Origin: Conoideocrella luteorostrata
Lineage: Eukaryota > Ascomycota > Sordariomycetes > Hypocreales > Clavicipitaceae
Direction of reading: 5' to 3'
DNA length: 64,000 nt
NCBI GenBank assembly: GCA_032433595.1
Contig: JASWJB010000216.1
Coordinates: 1 to 64,000 of the forward strand
The notes below the pieces were generated by a model. The model saw only the letters and a list, made by a program, of their open reading frames with translations. It was not told where the DNA came from and did not search any database. The position numbers and the translations under genes were made by a program. Positions 22,908 to 35,089 of this stretch are shown here, piece after piece (positions within the stretch are counted from its first letter, which is position 1; every line of letters starts with the position of its first letter).

Positions 22908-25191
22908 TTACTCCTCGTCATACTCCACGCTTGTACCACGGTATCGCATCTCCAGCACCCACTTACCGTCAAAGTCGATCCCTTTGCGAATCTTAGTCCC
23001 GGCCTTCCTCCATACGGCACTACCCAGCCCTATGTCCGCAATGAAGAGCCGCCACTCATCCTCGGAAGCAGTATGGCTCGGAACACCGGGTTCTCCGTCT
23101 GACGGAGGAGTGACCGCCTCGAGAAGTCCCTTCTTCGGCGCGCCAATGGCAACAACGTACCTGGGCTTCACGTATAAATGGGCACCGTCAATAACAGCAA
23201 TCTTGCCTGATGTGGGATCAATGCCTGTGGGGACATCGACCGACAGCACGAATGCCTCGTTGCGATTTGCCCATTCCATCAGCTCATAGACCGTGGCTTG
23301 ATCTCCGATGCGCAGCTCCTCGAATGATATTGTCAGGCCGAGCAACGCGTCTATGATGAGCGATATGGAGACTGGTGTTGCCGAGGAGGACTTCCGCAAA
23401 TGCTCGAAAAAGTCGTACTTGCTGGTTACTTTACCACCAAACGCCCGATACAGCTGTATTTGCCTTCTTAAATCCTCCAAGAGATCTTTTTCTCGCTCTA
23501 TACCCACGAGACACACCAGCACATCAAAGCTCTTGTTGCGCAGGTGCCGGGCTGCCGCCAATGCGCGAATGCCGGACTTGTTGTTTCCCGCAAGGATGAC
23601 AATCGTGGAAGTACGAAGCGACGGGGAGCCATCAGCTGACGAGCCCGAAAGTGCTAATTCGAAGCGAACTTTGATAGCGGGCTCGGATAAGGCATTGACA
23701 GCTACCTCTGCAATACCGCGACCTGCATTTTCCGCCATGAGGCTTTCAGAGAAGCCGAGTTCGTTGGCGGCTATGTTCTCAAGATTAAGCATTTGCAGCG
23801 TAGAGATTGTTTCCAGTCGACGATTTGAGGGAATTAGATACAGCCCAGGCTGATCAATCCGTTGCTGTGGGTTGCTATCAGCACCACCGCGATGACCTAT
23901 TTTGGGGGTAGTGCGTCTGGAAGGCGATTGGGATAGACGTACAGATGAGTTCACGCGGCTGAGCGGCTGGCTGGTGATGACGCCGCTGGCCTTGCGGGAT
24001 TGTGAGCGCCGCGATGGCCCAGATCTGCTTTCCGCTCGAGGCTTGGCACTTGGCGCAGCGCCGTTTCTTGCCTCTCGGCCGCTTAGCCTCTCTGTCTCAT
24101 TGACTCCAACATCCGCCTCACTGTTCCAGAAGTCTGCGCTTTGTTTGCCCAGGGCAGGCTGTTCGTCCAGCACCATTTCGGTGTAGTGAAAGTTCTTGCC
24201 GCCAGACGTGCCGGGCTTCGGTCGCCGATTGTGGGATACAAGGCGCTCCGCATCGTCCACTTCGTCCTCCTTACGTATTTGATCGAAGATGGTGCGTTTG
24301 TCAAATTTGGCCAGGTTGTTTTCAAAGTCAAAATCACCCATTTCCTCTGTAACGTCTTCTGAAGCCCAGCCATTGTCAACAAGGCCTTTGCGACCCTTGC
24401 CATTCTTCTTAAGTGAGTTGAATGGCTGAAAAGACGATGAGCTCTGCAGGATGGGTGTCTGTCTCCAGCCCTTGCCATGTCCACCAGCGTTTGACCCATT
24501 GCCTTCTTTCCCATGGTGAGCACTCGCACTATCCGCTTTCGACTGTTTATGGTGTTTTGAACGGCTCTTTTTCTTCTGTGACGGAGTTTCTGGTCCGGTA
24601 GGTGTCTGGTCGCCTGCACTATTGCTTTGGCCTCTTGTCACGCCCTGCAGGGAATCTGAAATATTCAGCTCGGAGTTTCGGCTACCTTGCAGGGGCCTCG
24701 GGTTCCCTATGTTGTCAGACTTGTCTTGCAAAACAGAGGCTGCAGCCGACGGTGGGATGGAATCTGGACGTCTGCCGACACTCAGAATCGCAGGGTCAAC
24801 AAAAGCCTGCTGCTGCTGCTGTAATTGCGCCTGCGATGGCGCCTGATAGGCGAGAGGAAGCTCTGACGCGGGAGAAGAATATTTGGCGGGTGATGCCTGC
24901 TCAAAAGGTATCTCAGCAAGATCGGCAATATCAGCAGCATCAATCTTCATCTGTGCGGCCCTTTCCCGCGTGGCAATAATGTACACTGTGGTGCATCGAA
25001 AATCAGCGACTCGTGCGTCAAGCAAACGAACATGCATGAGCACCTCCCAGAGATGATCAATATGAGAACGTACCATTGGTCAAGGTGAGACTGCTCCCCG
25101 CCTCGACGTCCCTCACCGTACCAGTAAGACGGTAACCCGGAGGCTCACGGAGTACAACGCGCATATGCAATCCGATAAATTGAGTGGCCAT
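22908..25191 (-). CDS. EDC3: enhancer of mRNA decapping Edc3 (LSm16)
   Basis: A P-body scaffold that activates the Dcp1-Dcp2 decapping enzyme and binds the DEAD-box helicase Dhh1. Exon 1 (25191-25074) encodes the start of the LSm domain (MATQFIGLHMRVVLREPPGY). A GTACGT...CACAG intron of 88 nt (25073-24986) leads in phase to exon 2 (24985-22908), for 731 residues in all. After the LSm domain comes a Ser/Gln-rich linker with a basic KKKSRSKHHK patch, then an FDF segment near residues 250-290 (GDFDFENNLAKFDKRTIFDQ), the Dhh1-binding element. The C-terminal YjeF-N Rossmann domain covers about 420-715 (VILAGNNKSGIRALAAARHL, DALLGL, VDVPTGIDP) and is the known dimerisation module. Starting only from the second exon would lose the LSm fold, so the upstream ATG is preferred. 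Confidence 0.93.
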
Positions 25192-26249
25192 GATTACCTG
25201 CGTCCCAGCGGCTCAGAAGCCTTTGAAGGTGAGGAACTCTTCTCCGGGTTCAAAGTGTCAATCTGCTGCCTCTACTTCAAGTTGTTGTCACCCCTGGCGA
25301 TGGTTGAAGTCGACGCACACAGAACGAGTCTTGACCACCTCCGACCAAAGAAAGCCAGCCTTGCGGAACTTTACCGGCTGGATCTGTTACACCCGGCTAC
25401 TCGTCCAATCCTCCGCAGCGTGGGCTCGAATCGAAGGTACGGTCGCTTCAAAACGCCCGAGATCGATGCGTCACCGGTGAATGCGCTTGCACAGGGTACG
25501 TCGTCCTGTCCCTCCCAACCCGCTGCTAGTCTGTTGCGCACGAGACAGTCTGCAGGTACTGGCGAGGTGGCTTCGTGCCGCAGAAATAGCCAGACAAGCC
25601 TCTAGGGGATTAAAGTCAAGCCGTAAGGTTGTGAGGAACCCGGTCGCCCAGCCACTCCAAGGTAATCTGGTCCAGATGGCCACTTTTTCGACAGCCTGTC
25701 GAAGGTGTGCAGTAGATTTGGTGGCCGGCCGCACAGTGCAGTGCTGCACTCTTCCGGCGAAGACAACTCACGCGCGCAACCTTTTCTTATCGATAAGAGC
25801 TGCTCCATCGCCCCTCCCCTGTCAACACCACTTCCGTCCCTAACTCCACATCTGCGGAGACTTGCAGTCGTTGTCTGTTTCGACGCATGCGCATGCCGTC
25901 GAATTTGACTACTTCCGAGGATATTAAGAGTAAAGCTGTTGCTCCTTGATCCTAACCATATGTGTAGCTTCAATATAAGTTCACAGCTCGCTAATAACAA
26001 CAAAGTTATGAATTGAGTTGAGCCTACTCCGTACAGATGACCTAAACCCCTCTCCACGAACGAAGGAGAACAAAAATCGAGGGGAAAATATCACACCTGA
26101 ATTGTAAGCCCGCTCTAAATATATTCAAACAGAATCAACTCTTTATATGTCTTACGCATACCGGCTTGAAACAATCCGTCATGTAATCATGCATTGCCCA
26201 GGACTAGTCCCGCACGCCATGCTAGCTTCCCAAGTTAAATTACATCTCA
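25192..26249. other. intergenic region between EDC3 and PIF1
   Basis: About 1.06 kb holding the EDC3 promoter and the PIF1 3' flank. TACTCCGTA is present at 26025. Short plus-strand frames here have no recognisable domain. Confidence 0.55.
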
Positions 26250-28892
26250 TTAATGCCCGTACGATGCCATTGCTTCCTCATCGTCGTCCAAGGTTGTAGT
26301 GCTACTCGTGTTTGCCGTGAAACGACTTGGAGCACCCCTCTTATTTGTGATGAATTCAACAAGTGTTGTGGGCCTGCTCTTAGCGGCGTCCTCAACTGAG
26401 TATAATTTGCCGTAAAACTCCACCACTTTTTCGTGCGCCATTACTTTGGATCGCTCGAATCCTAACACACGAAGACCCTGTTGGCAGGTGGCTCGACTTA
26501 GAGCTACATACGCCTGGCCTTTCTCAAACACTTTTCCCAGGTTCACCGTCACTCTTTCCAACGTTTGGCCTTGTGCCTTGTGAATAGAGAGCGCCCAAGC
26601 CAAGATCAGTGGTAGTTGATTCCGTTTTGCTTGAACCTCGCCATTTGGTAGTTCCACTGTCCATTCCTCCGGTTGACAGAGAAGCACACGAGGTATACCT
26701 CCCGTAGAGATGAACTGAACAACTGGGTATTGCCGAGCGTTCGGGCTTGGATCAGGGTCTCGACTGAATGCTGCGAGCTTTCGTTTAGCCTTTGCCAAGG
26801 AGTCTTCCATGACATCATCGTTGGTGTTGTTACCGCCCATTTCGAACGTCTTTTCATCAGAAAAGGCAATGACTTTGCCCAATGACCCATTCACCAAGGA
26901 TTCGTCTAAATTCTTGATGAGCATGACCTGAGCGCCAATCTTCAAATCTAGTGCCTTTGGCGCCATCATGTTAGCTAGAAGCTTCTCTCGAATGGCTGGA
27001 TCTCCTGAATCCATAGCCTCGTAGCGATGCATCTTCCCGGGAAGTTCACGAAGTCTCCTTTCATTAGATCCTTCCACTTGCGCACGGGTTGGATAGAGTT
27101 CGGCGGTGTCCACGCCATCATCAAAATTGAGCGGTCGGGAGAGGGCTTTAAAGGCCTCTACAGTGCTCTGGCTGATCTTGCCGATGCGCATCTCATTAAG
27201 CATTGCGGCAAACATCGGATCCCGCTGACGAAAAACTTGTGTTAAGCCAATCGTGTGGTCGATTGACGTACTCCATGTTGCCGCGTCGAATGAAAACTTG
27301 ACATCTCTTTTATCTGCGTCCGGCACTGGGGGAAGTTGGAAAAAATCCCCTGTAATAATGAGCTGGATACCTCCCCAAGGACGACCATTACTGCGTATAA
27401 TCCGCCCAATTTCCGAAAGTTTATCGAACAAGTCACCATCCACCATTGATATTTCATCAATAATCAGACATTTTGTCCGAAGCCAGCGATTCTTGGCTTT
27501 GGGATTTCGGCGGATTTTTCTAACTAAATTTGTGACGGAATCCTTTCCGAGACCAATGCCTGATAAACGTCAGTATGCAAAATACTAGCATATTGCCTAT
27601 CGAGACAGGAAGAGTTTACCCGAAAAGCTGTGTAGAGTTATGCCTCCAATATTGCAAGCGGCAAGTCCTGTAGAAGCCGTGACAGCCACTCGCTCTGGGT
27701 CAGCTCTATATTTTCGTTTCAGCTCACTTATAATAGCTCGCATCAAAACCGATTTTCCAGCACCAGCAGGACCGGTAAAGAAGACGCTTTGACCCTTGTT
27801 GACGACCATGTCAAGCACGTGCTCTTGTTCACTGCTGAGAGCAATAGCGACTGATTTCGACGCCTTTTCCTCCACATCGTGCATTTTCTCAGGGGCAAAT
27901 TCTTTCTCGTCTTCCGCATTGCGAGGATTCCTTTGGCTTTTAAGCATCTTTTTTTGTTCTTTGATCGCGCTGGCAGTTGTGTCCCAAAGTGCCTTCGCTT
28001 TTTGTGCTGGCGTCTTCAATCCTTGTGGCAATGACACACCGTCATCCATACCGTCCTCAATAGGCTCCGAGGTGCGGAAACTAGCTGGTAAAACCCTCTT
28101 CTTAGCCTTTCTCGGAACCGGGGGTACTACTTCCTCGATATCATCAGAGCACTCTCGCTTCAATAATGAGTTAAACCTGTCCGAAGTCGCAGATTCGGTG
28201 CGATGAGGCAATAGTGGTGGCTGCATATGAGATGCAGGTGAGGATGACCACGGTATAGGGGTTTCGTACTGTGATGGTGTTGGCGGGGGAGGGAGACTTT
28301 CTTTTACTTGTGGTTTGATTGGTTGAGGTAGCGCCGTCGGCGCCTCAAAGTCGAGGTCGAGGTCAGCGTCGTCACTGAAGTCATCTTCAGCAAAGTAGAC
28401 AGGTTCATGCGCTTTTTTGGGGGCGGATTCGGGACCAGTCAGATCGACCGATCTTGGTTCGTGTTTGAAAGAATTAGAGTTTCCAGAGTACAACGATGTT
28501 AATGAACTATTTGAAGTTGTTACCCGACCGCCAGGGGCACATGTCAAATTCACTGATCGATCATCCAGCGGGCTCGCATACGGTTGTGCCGTCCTCGCCG
28601 ACACAGAAGCAGCTACCGAGCTAGTCGAGCTTGGTCTCGTAAACTGATCTCGAATATCGGAGTGAGAAGAGGTAGGACTGCTTGACGGGAAAAGCTGCTT
28701 AGCCAATACCGGACGCTGCGGGGGGGCAGCATTTTTGTAGTTTTGGCTGGCTTTTTGGAACATTGGCCTGGCTCTGGTGCTGGAGGCAGCGGTGGGAATA
28801 TGAACATGAGCCAGCAGGCTTGCTTGCTGCACCAGGCGTCTGCGTGAGGTCGGCGAGGAACGGATGGATGGGCTGGTGATGCCAGCCGTCAT
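26250..28892 (-). CDS. PIF1: PIF1-family 5'-3' DNA helicase
   Basis: A superfamily 1B helicase that unwinds G-quadruplexes and displaces telomerase, and acts in mitochondrial DNA maintenance in yeast. Exon 1 (28892-27620) and exon 2 (27559-26250) flank a 60-nt intron (27619-27560, GTAAAC...TCAG), giving 860 residues. The disordered N-terminal ~350 residues precede the helicase core: Walker [19 protein letters not shown] (~370), the Pif1 patch around [13 protein letters not shown] and HSFSGIGLG (this last spans the splice junction), Walker [12 protein letters not shown], motif [16 protein letters not shown] and motif VI ALSRA, preceded by [13 protein letters not shown]. The first 78 residues contain no Asp or Glu and many Arg/Ser, as in a mitochondrial targeting sequence. 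A second in-frame ATG is at codon 44 (28763), so two isoforms are possible. The yeast paralogue pair is Pif1/Rrm3; filamentous fungi usually have one member. Confidence 0.93.
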
Positions 28893-30082
28893 AAACAGAG
28901 AGTGTCGGAGAGTGACGAAGCATACGATGGGTCGTGTCGGCTATGCAGCATGGACGGGTGAACCAAAACAACAAAAGACAGCCGCGAATGCAACAAGAAG
29001 TGGCGACAAATGAGAAGTGCAGTGCCAGAGGGTCGTGAATTTTACAAGATAAGACGATGCATGTACTCCGTACCTGCACCGTTGTTGTGTGCGGAATACA
29101 TCCGAGCAGCGACAGTGCGTGACGCGAAGGAGTGGAGACTGGGGGGTTTTTGATCGCGACTGCTCGATCGGTTGGACGCGTCGGGGCAAGCGGCAACGGC
29201 AGTATTTGTACGGAGTCGAACGCTAACTCTAGGAGCTGCCCCTCCCCTCTTTGTGTTCTTTGTGTTCGTTGTGCTCGTTTCTACCGTCTAATTATACGAT
29301 AACTTATCCCGGCCATATATAGCGTCCTCGTTGCTACCCGGACGGATAGAGATCCCTATAATACCTAATATCTCTTCTATAGTTCGGCCACTTCTAGTCT
29401 TCAAAGTAACTATTGTAGTCCCTGTGGCGATATTAGTTATTTGCTTCATTTTGGTTCTCCGAAACAAGAGATGGATTAGTTAAAATGCTGGGACTATCGA
29501 GCGCGGAAGGCTCGCTAGAAAGTTTGCCGTACTCCTTCAACCATCTGCAATCAGATCCATGTAGATTGCTCTCGTGTCTACCGCCTGACTCAAGAGTCTA
29601 CCTAGCTACTTTACCTACTTGTCCTCTGTACATCCAGTCAGTAGCTGCACATTTGACGACCATCTCATAAGGGAGGCGAGTGAGTAGCTGTGTGCGGAGT
29701 ATGTGGCCATGATCTAGGAAGTTCGACCTAACCAGGCCACTATGAAGGCAACGAACACAACAAGTCCAATTAACCAGTTAGCAGATTTCTATCAGGGGCA
29801 ATAATGAGTAGATCGTTATCAATTCACAGTGAAAATACATGTCGGTTTGAATACAACAGTACCGCATCCTCCTGTTCGCTGACAAAAAGGTATATGGACA
29901 CCATCCAGCACGCCAATCATGATTCAAGGCATTCATTTGCATTCCTTTGCCGCCGCGACCCCAATTACGGACATTGATTCATACACAACGCAAGCTACAA
30001 CGCCAGCAAGCACTCCCAAAATAAAATAATACAAAAACCAAGGCATTCGCCTCGAGATGTGGTGCGTTCCGTATTCCGTATA
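28893..30082. other. intergenic region upstream of PIF1
   Basis: About 1.2 kb with the PIF1 promoter and the 3' flank of the Gln-rich gene. TACTCCGTA is present at 29064, and a truncated TACGGAGT at 29209. No supportable gene. Confidence 0.55.
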
Positions 30083-32431
30083 TTACCGTCGATAGTAAGT
30101 CCCTGCTGGAGCTAGGGGGTTGAGTCTATGTCTTTCGCCTCTTCCTTCTCGAAATGGCGTGTATGGTTGATATCTGGCCGCTGTGTAGCGGATATCCGGG
30201 TCGATACTGTCGTCTTCGACTAGATCACGTAGGAATTCGCCATGACGGCGAGGTCTGCTGTTCTCAAGCAGGTATCCTCTACGCTCATTGCCGTCCTGAT
30301 ATCTGTCATAATAATATTCCCTATCTCTAACGTGATTCTGGTCACGCCGATCCCTGTTGTCATATATGTCGTATACATAGTCCCTGTCTCCGTAATTTCG
30401 TTCTCGCCGATTGCCGTCGTCAACGCGAATCCGCCCCAGTCTCTCGCCGATCTCATCCAGACGGTCGTCGTGCATCGCTCGACGAGCTTCGTAAGGTGGC
30501 AATGCACGAGATAAGGTGGGATTTTGCGGCTGAACAACCAAGGGCCGGAGATTGGCGACTGCATGATCATGCCCCGACTGGAATGCCCTTCTCTCGATGG
30601 AATCAATGCTCACAACTTGTGGTAGATTTCTTGGCCTGGGAGATGATTGGGTAGAAGGCGGGCTTGGAGGAGTGACATGATTCTGATCTTTCCTATTATG
30701 CTGTCGGGTTACTTCCATCCCATATTCTTCCGGTCGATCCTGGCGACGATGCCGATACTTGCTATTTCTCCTAGTATGATGGTACCGCCGCGAACTCGAG
30801 GTGACAGACGATTCAGGGGTGGTGTAATCGCTGTCTTCTGAGCCCCAGTCTACTTCGGATCTGACGGAGCTTCCTGAGCTTCGCGGTGTTTCTTTGTAAA
30901 TCGGAGGTGGACGGGGGTGCCTAACCGGTTGAATGTTTGCATTTGTCACGGGAGGTGGCATGGGATTTGCTGGCGGCCCCGGAGGCACAGTCTGCATGCG
31001 AGTATTAATGGGGTTCACGGGGTTCACGGGGTTCATGGGATTCATGGGGTTCATGGGGTTCATGGGTTGCATCGGTACGCCTTGTCGCGGTTGCTGCTGG
31101 TGCGGCTGCTGGTGCGGCTGATGCTGATACTGATGCTGTTGCTGCGGCTGCGGCTGGTAATGTTGATGCTGTTGCTGTTGCTGCGGCTGCGGCTGCGGCT
31201 GGTGATGTTGATGCTGTTGCTGTTGCTGCGGCTGCGGCTGGTGATGCTGATACTGTTGCTGCGGCTGCGGCTGCGGCTGCGGTTGTTGGTGATGCAATTG
31301 CTGTTGGCGCTGCTGCTGGTATTGCTGTTGATGCAGCTGCTGTGGTATCTGCTGCTGTCCTGAGTGCATTGGTCGAGGAATTGACTGCTGACCCTTAGAC
31401 CTCTGTTTCTCCAGAAACATCCTCATGGCATCGGCGTCTTGACGCGGAATCCGCCTGAAATATGCCGTGACCGACACCATCTCCAGGTTTTTCGAGTCCT
31501 TCGATTTGCCACGCCTGTCCTCTTTTGACTTTCTATCATACTCCTTGTACTTTTTCTTCTTCCTATCCTTGTCCTTGTCCTTGTCCTTGCCCCTACTCTT
31601 CTCCCTGTCCTTGTCCTTTTCCTTTTTGTTCCCGCAAATCTTATAGAGCGGGTTTGTCTCATTTATCTCCCTCAGTTTCGTGTCCAGCTGAGCAAGAACG
31701 TACTCATACCTGTCATCTTGTTCCTGAGCCTCCAGCTTTTCCTGTGCTTTCTCGATCTGTCGCTGCACCTTGGTCGGCATTTCGCCCTTTTTGTTTGCCA
31801 CGGGTGGGCCTTTCTTGTCTAGTTCCCGAACCCTGCGAGTTGCTTCATGCTGAGACGTGCCTGTCTCTTCCATGGTGAAGACGCGTCCCCAATCGGGCAT
31901 CAATTGCCTTCCCACCTCATCTGTCTCATGGGGGCTATAAGACTTTTCCATGCGGATAATAACATAGCTCGACAAGCGGGGTCGAGCGTCTTCCTCGGTC
32001 ATGATTTCATCGCGGATGTCACTGATCTCGACCCCGTGTCTAGGTCTGCGTTCCTGCGACAGTGGTGATTGTGGTTGTGGTTGCGGTTGTCGCTGCTGAG
32101 TTGGTATGGGAGTTCTCCCGGTAGCAGCGTGAACAGGGTTAGGTTGGAGCGGAACCTGCTGCCCTGGAACTTGCTGAAACTGAGGAGGCTGCTGCTGCTG
32201 CTGCTGCTGGACAGGCATATTTGGCATGGGAGTATAAGCCTGTTGACGAGGCGGGGGGTGATGCATCACATTGGGAACGTTCCCTCCGCCGTCACGAAAA
32301 ACATTCATCCCAGGGAGTGGTTGTTGCGGAACGGGAGGAGGCGGCGGCGGCGCTGTGTTCATACCGGCAGATGGCCGATGAATACCATTGCCGTTCAGGT
32401 GGATTACACCCGGAGGCACTGACTGCGCCAT
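30083..32431 (-). CDS. glutamine-rich low-complexity protein, function unknown
   Basis: I do not recognise a named family. The frame is open from 32512, but the first ATG is at 32431 (MAQSVPPGVIHLNG), giving 782 residues. The order is: a Pro/Gln-rich start with a run of seven Q, then a more regular segment (about residues 135-320) containing SSYVIIRMEKSYSPHETDE and helical, charged sequence. A Lys/Asp-rich block of KDKDKDKD type (DNA near 31540-31640) follows, then a long Q/H/P tract (DNA 31081-31360) of repeated PQPQQQQHQHHQ-like units, tandem MNP/VNP triplets (DNA 31009-31072), and an Arg/Tyr/Asp-rich tail with RRDQNHVRDREYYYDRY. No membrane segment or signal peptide is seen. The composition resembles RNA-binding or condensate-forming proteins, but that is inference only. 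The conserved-looking middle part argues that it is a real gene. Confidence 0.75.
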   Translation of the reverse strand: MAQSVPPGVIHLNGNGIHRPSAGMNTAPPPPPPVPQQPLPGMNVFRDGGGNVPNVMHHPPPRQQAYTPMPNMPVQQQQQQQPPQFQQVPGQQVPLQPNPVHAATGRTPIPTQQRQPQPQPQSPLSQERRPRHGVEISDIRDEIMTEEDARPRLSSYVIIRMEKSYSPHETDEVGRQLMPDWGRVFTMEETGTSQHEATRRVRELDKKGPPVANKKGEMPTKVQRQIEKAQEKLEAQEQDDRYEYVLAQLDTKLREINETNPLYKICGNKKEKDKDREKSRGKDKDKDKDRKKKKYKEYDRKSKEDRRGKSKDSKNLEMVSVTAYFRRIPRQDADAMRMFLEKQRSKGQQSIPRPMHSGQQQIPQQLHQQQYQQQRQQQLHHQQPQPQPQPQQQYQHHQPQPQQQQQHQHHQPQPQPQQQQQHQHYQPQPQQQHQYQHQPHQQPHQQQPRQGVPMQPMNPMNPMNPMNPVNPVNPINTRMQTVPPGPPANPMPPPVTNANIQPVRHPRPPPIYKETPRSSGSSVRSEVDWGSEDSDYTTPESSVTSSSRRYHHTRRNSKYRHRRQDRPEEYGMEVTRQHNRKDQNHVTPPSPPSTQSSPRPRNLPQVVSIDSIERRAFQSGHDHAVANLRPLVVQPQNPTLSRALPPYEARRAMHDDRLDEIGERLGRIRVDDGNRRERNYGDRDYVYDIYDNRDRRDQNHVRDREYYYDRYQDGNERRGYLLENSRPRRHGEFLRDLVEDDSIDPDIRYTAARYQPYTPFREGRGERHRLNPLAPAGTYYRR
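31009..31072 (-). repeat. 9-bp tandem repeat encoding MNP/VNP triplets
   Basis: Seven or so consecutive 9-nt units (GGGGTTCAT or GGGGTTCAC on the plus strand) encode Met/Val-Asn-Pro repeats within the Gln-rich protein. Since the unit length is a multiple of three, unit gain or loss would keep the frame. Confidence 0.85.
31081..31360 (-). repeat. Gln/His/Pro-coding compound repeat
   Basis: On the plus strand this is a mosaic of GCTGCTG, GCGGCTGCGGCTG and GTGATGTTGATGCTG units. It encodes alternating PQPQPQ, QQQQ and HQHHQ blocks. Both DNA and protein are repetitive with higher-order units of about 50-60 nt. Confidence 0.85.
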
Positions 32432-35089
32432 TTTGAATAAGATAAGTTTAATGAGGCTATTGAAGCCAGAAGCTATGTTGAAAAGATCAAGTTGCAGATC
32501 TCGAGAAGACACAGACCAAGCGTCAGTTATATGAAGCGGGGACTGGGTAACAGTCTGCCACGAAGACTGGCAGAGCCTCCTCCTCCGTTATCTAGACTGG
32601 TTTGAGAATCCTTCCCAGACCCTATGCAGCTCATAGGCTACAAGAATGAGGCTGCTCGTTCATTCCGCGTCGTCGTTCTAATCTGTATGTACGTGACCTG
32701 CCAAGCAGGGGTGTCAGCCCAGTTGGATGATGGAAGAGGAGGGGAGGGGGGGAGCTGCTGCTCCAAATGGAGGCAGAGACATCAACCTCCAATAGTGTCT
32801 GTCTGATGCAACTAATGCGGCTGCTGATGTCGGATGAGAAGGATGATGGGAGCGGGGACAGAAGCGAAACCCGAAGTTGCCGTGCCGTGCTGTGCTGTGC
32901 TGATATTCCATCCGATGCTGACGACGACGTGACATCTGGGTACGGGGATTTCATTCCGCAAAACCTTCCTGTTTTGGCAAGCCCTCTTGTATATGATTAT
33001 GCGTATACATGGGATATAAGAAACCATAACCTGGAACACGCCTCGCCATGAGCTCCAAGCAAAGGCATTGCTTTGGCCAGACCTGCGATACTGGACAAGC
33101 CCCTTCGCGACAATGACTCTCCGCCCCAGCCATGTACGTCTCAGCGTCTAACCCCAAAAAATAAAATAGATAATGGCCATTGTGGCATAACTAGCAAGCG
33201 AGGCGAGGCAAATCTGCATGGCAAGGCATGACCAGAATGGATCAGCCTACAACACTCGGCAGATTGAACCCACCCCACCCAGTCGTAAAGTAGCCAACTG
33301 TCGACGCACATCGCATTTGAAAGCTGGCATGCAGAAATTCCGCGCGTTCTGCTTGGTCCAGCACATAGTACATTAGAAGCTGGTCGACCAGTGTGGAGTG
33401 GGATGGTGTGCAGGCATGCCGCATTATTGGCTGATGTGCTTTCCAGAGGACGGAGTCAACCACTTTATGCCCACGATTGACTGTCATCAACGAAAAGGAA
33501 CAGGGGTGTCACGACGTGTACGGGGTAAGCTCTTTATTTGGGGACTTGGGGACTGGGGGGCTTTCTGGTATATTCTCCGTTGAAGAGCATCCCGCGACGT
33601 ACAATATTAAACCGAGTGCGGAGTCGTAGCTGCGTACTCTGTACTCGTTGTTACAAGAACGTAGACCCACAGTAGCTGTCGTTCGGTGCTCGATTAGTTG
33701 GCCATAGGCACATCCCGTCGCGCACTGCACCTGCCTGCACTTCCATCCGCAGCCGTGCAAATGCAGCCGCGATATTCTTTGTATCACCACCACGTCTATG
33801 CCGTCCTCTGCAGTTATTATTCGCGTAAAACACCAGTCATCTATCCAATAAAACGGGGAAAAGTAGCGTTCAAGACATACCGAGCCCATGATGCGTATGC
33901 ACGACAGCATATCCAGCCCTCCTGGATGCCACACGCATCGACCAAACGGTAGACCTATTCGCCAGCCAGCTGGGTCAGCCAGCCAGCAGCGGAGATGACG
34001 CCCGCCGCGAGAATGCAAGTGCCGACCATAAACCTGCTGCTGCACGATTCGCAACATACGACGAAGCAGCTTGCATGCGCAAATGCCAATTCCATCCCAC
34101 CCCATCCCATCCTATCCTATCCCATCCCCAGCAGCAGAAGCAAAGAGCTGGTATAAATCGATTTTCTTCTGATTCCGCCCCCCTCCCCCGAGCGTTGTCG
34201 CACAAACATCGCACGCGTGTCAATATTCTAGATTGTGCCGAACCGGTCTGTCAGATTGATGCCCAAGTCTCGTCTTACCTGCCTACATGCTAGTGAGTGG
34301 TCTTTCATGTACTTCCATATGTATGACGACTGCGTCAAAAAGCCCAACTTGCCCCTCCACCACCTCTGAGGATAAAGTCCCGGCCATTGTAAAAACTGCC
34401 CTTGTAAAAACGGTTATCAGTACAAAGTACGTACAAGCACACTGCTTCCGAGACATGGTTTACAAGTGTACGTGGGCTTGCGCAGTCTGATGGCGCATGC
34501 AGCTCTGCTGAGATGCTTAAAAGTGAGGCGAGCGACATAACAATATTTCGCTAATGAAAGTGACCACCAACGCTGCCATGTGACCCTGCATGACGTACGG
34601 AAAAGGTTGGATTACACATTACTCCGTACGAGGGAGGGAGTTGTCTTGGGTCTTCGGCACAGCTGCGTGTTTGCGGCGATTGCGTGACTGTGAAATTGTA
34701 CCTTCTTGAGGGTTGCGCTACCCTGGATGGACTGCTCGTGCTCGTGCTCGCGCTCGTAACTCTGTGCCAACGCTTGTCCATGCTATCGATGTGAGACAAG
34801 TAACTACTGGCAATTGTACAAAGACTGCTAATCGGAAATCTTTTGGATATTGTTGAGAGCCCCCGCCGGGCAACAAAAGGTTTCGGCCAAATACCTGCCT
34901 GCTACCGTCATAATCTCACCAATAGTGACGGAATTGCCTCATACATAGCACTCGGTAAACATAATCAAGTTCCATTTCTCGTTTATCCACTTATACACCG
35001 GAACCAGGCAACCACTTAACTGGACTTCTGCATTCATCATCCAACTAGCTCTTACAAGTCCCATCCATAGCCACCGCCATCTCCAGGAA
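32432..35089. other. long intergenic region upstream of the Gln-rich gene
   Basis: About 2.7 kb between the Gln-rich gene and CUL4. It contains a pentanucleotide CCATC/CTATC run at 34092-34130, the word TACTCCGTA at 34620 and a CGTGCT-like run near 34735-34756. The longest frame (minus strand, 33509-34105) has an ATG but starts in the pentanucleotide repeat and has no recognisable domain, so I do not call it. Confidence 0.55.
34092..34130. repeat. CCATC/CTATC pentanucleotide microsatellite
   Basis: Consecutive pentamers of CCATC with a few CTATC and CCACC variants, intergenic. Confidence 0.85.

Noticed and set aside
30917..31363. Plus-strand Leu/Met-rich 148-codon frame
   Set aside because: It is the antisense translation of the Gln/His-coding repeats; the hydrophobic look is a by-product of CAG/CAC-rich DNA.
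33509..34105. Minus-strand 198-codon ATG frame between the Gln-rich gene and CUL4
   Set aside because: It begins inside the CCATC pentanucleotide repeat, has an odd composition (many Cys, Trp, Arg and His without pattern) and shows no recognisable domain. Without transcript evidence I treat it as chance.
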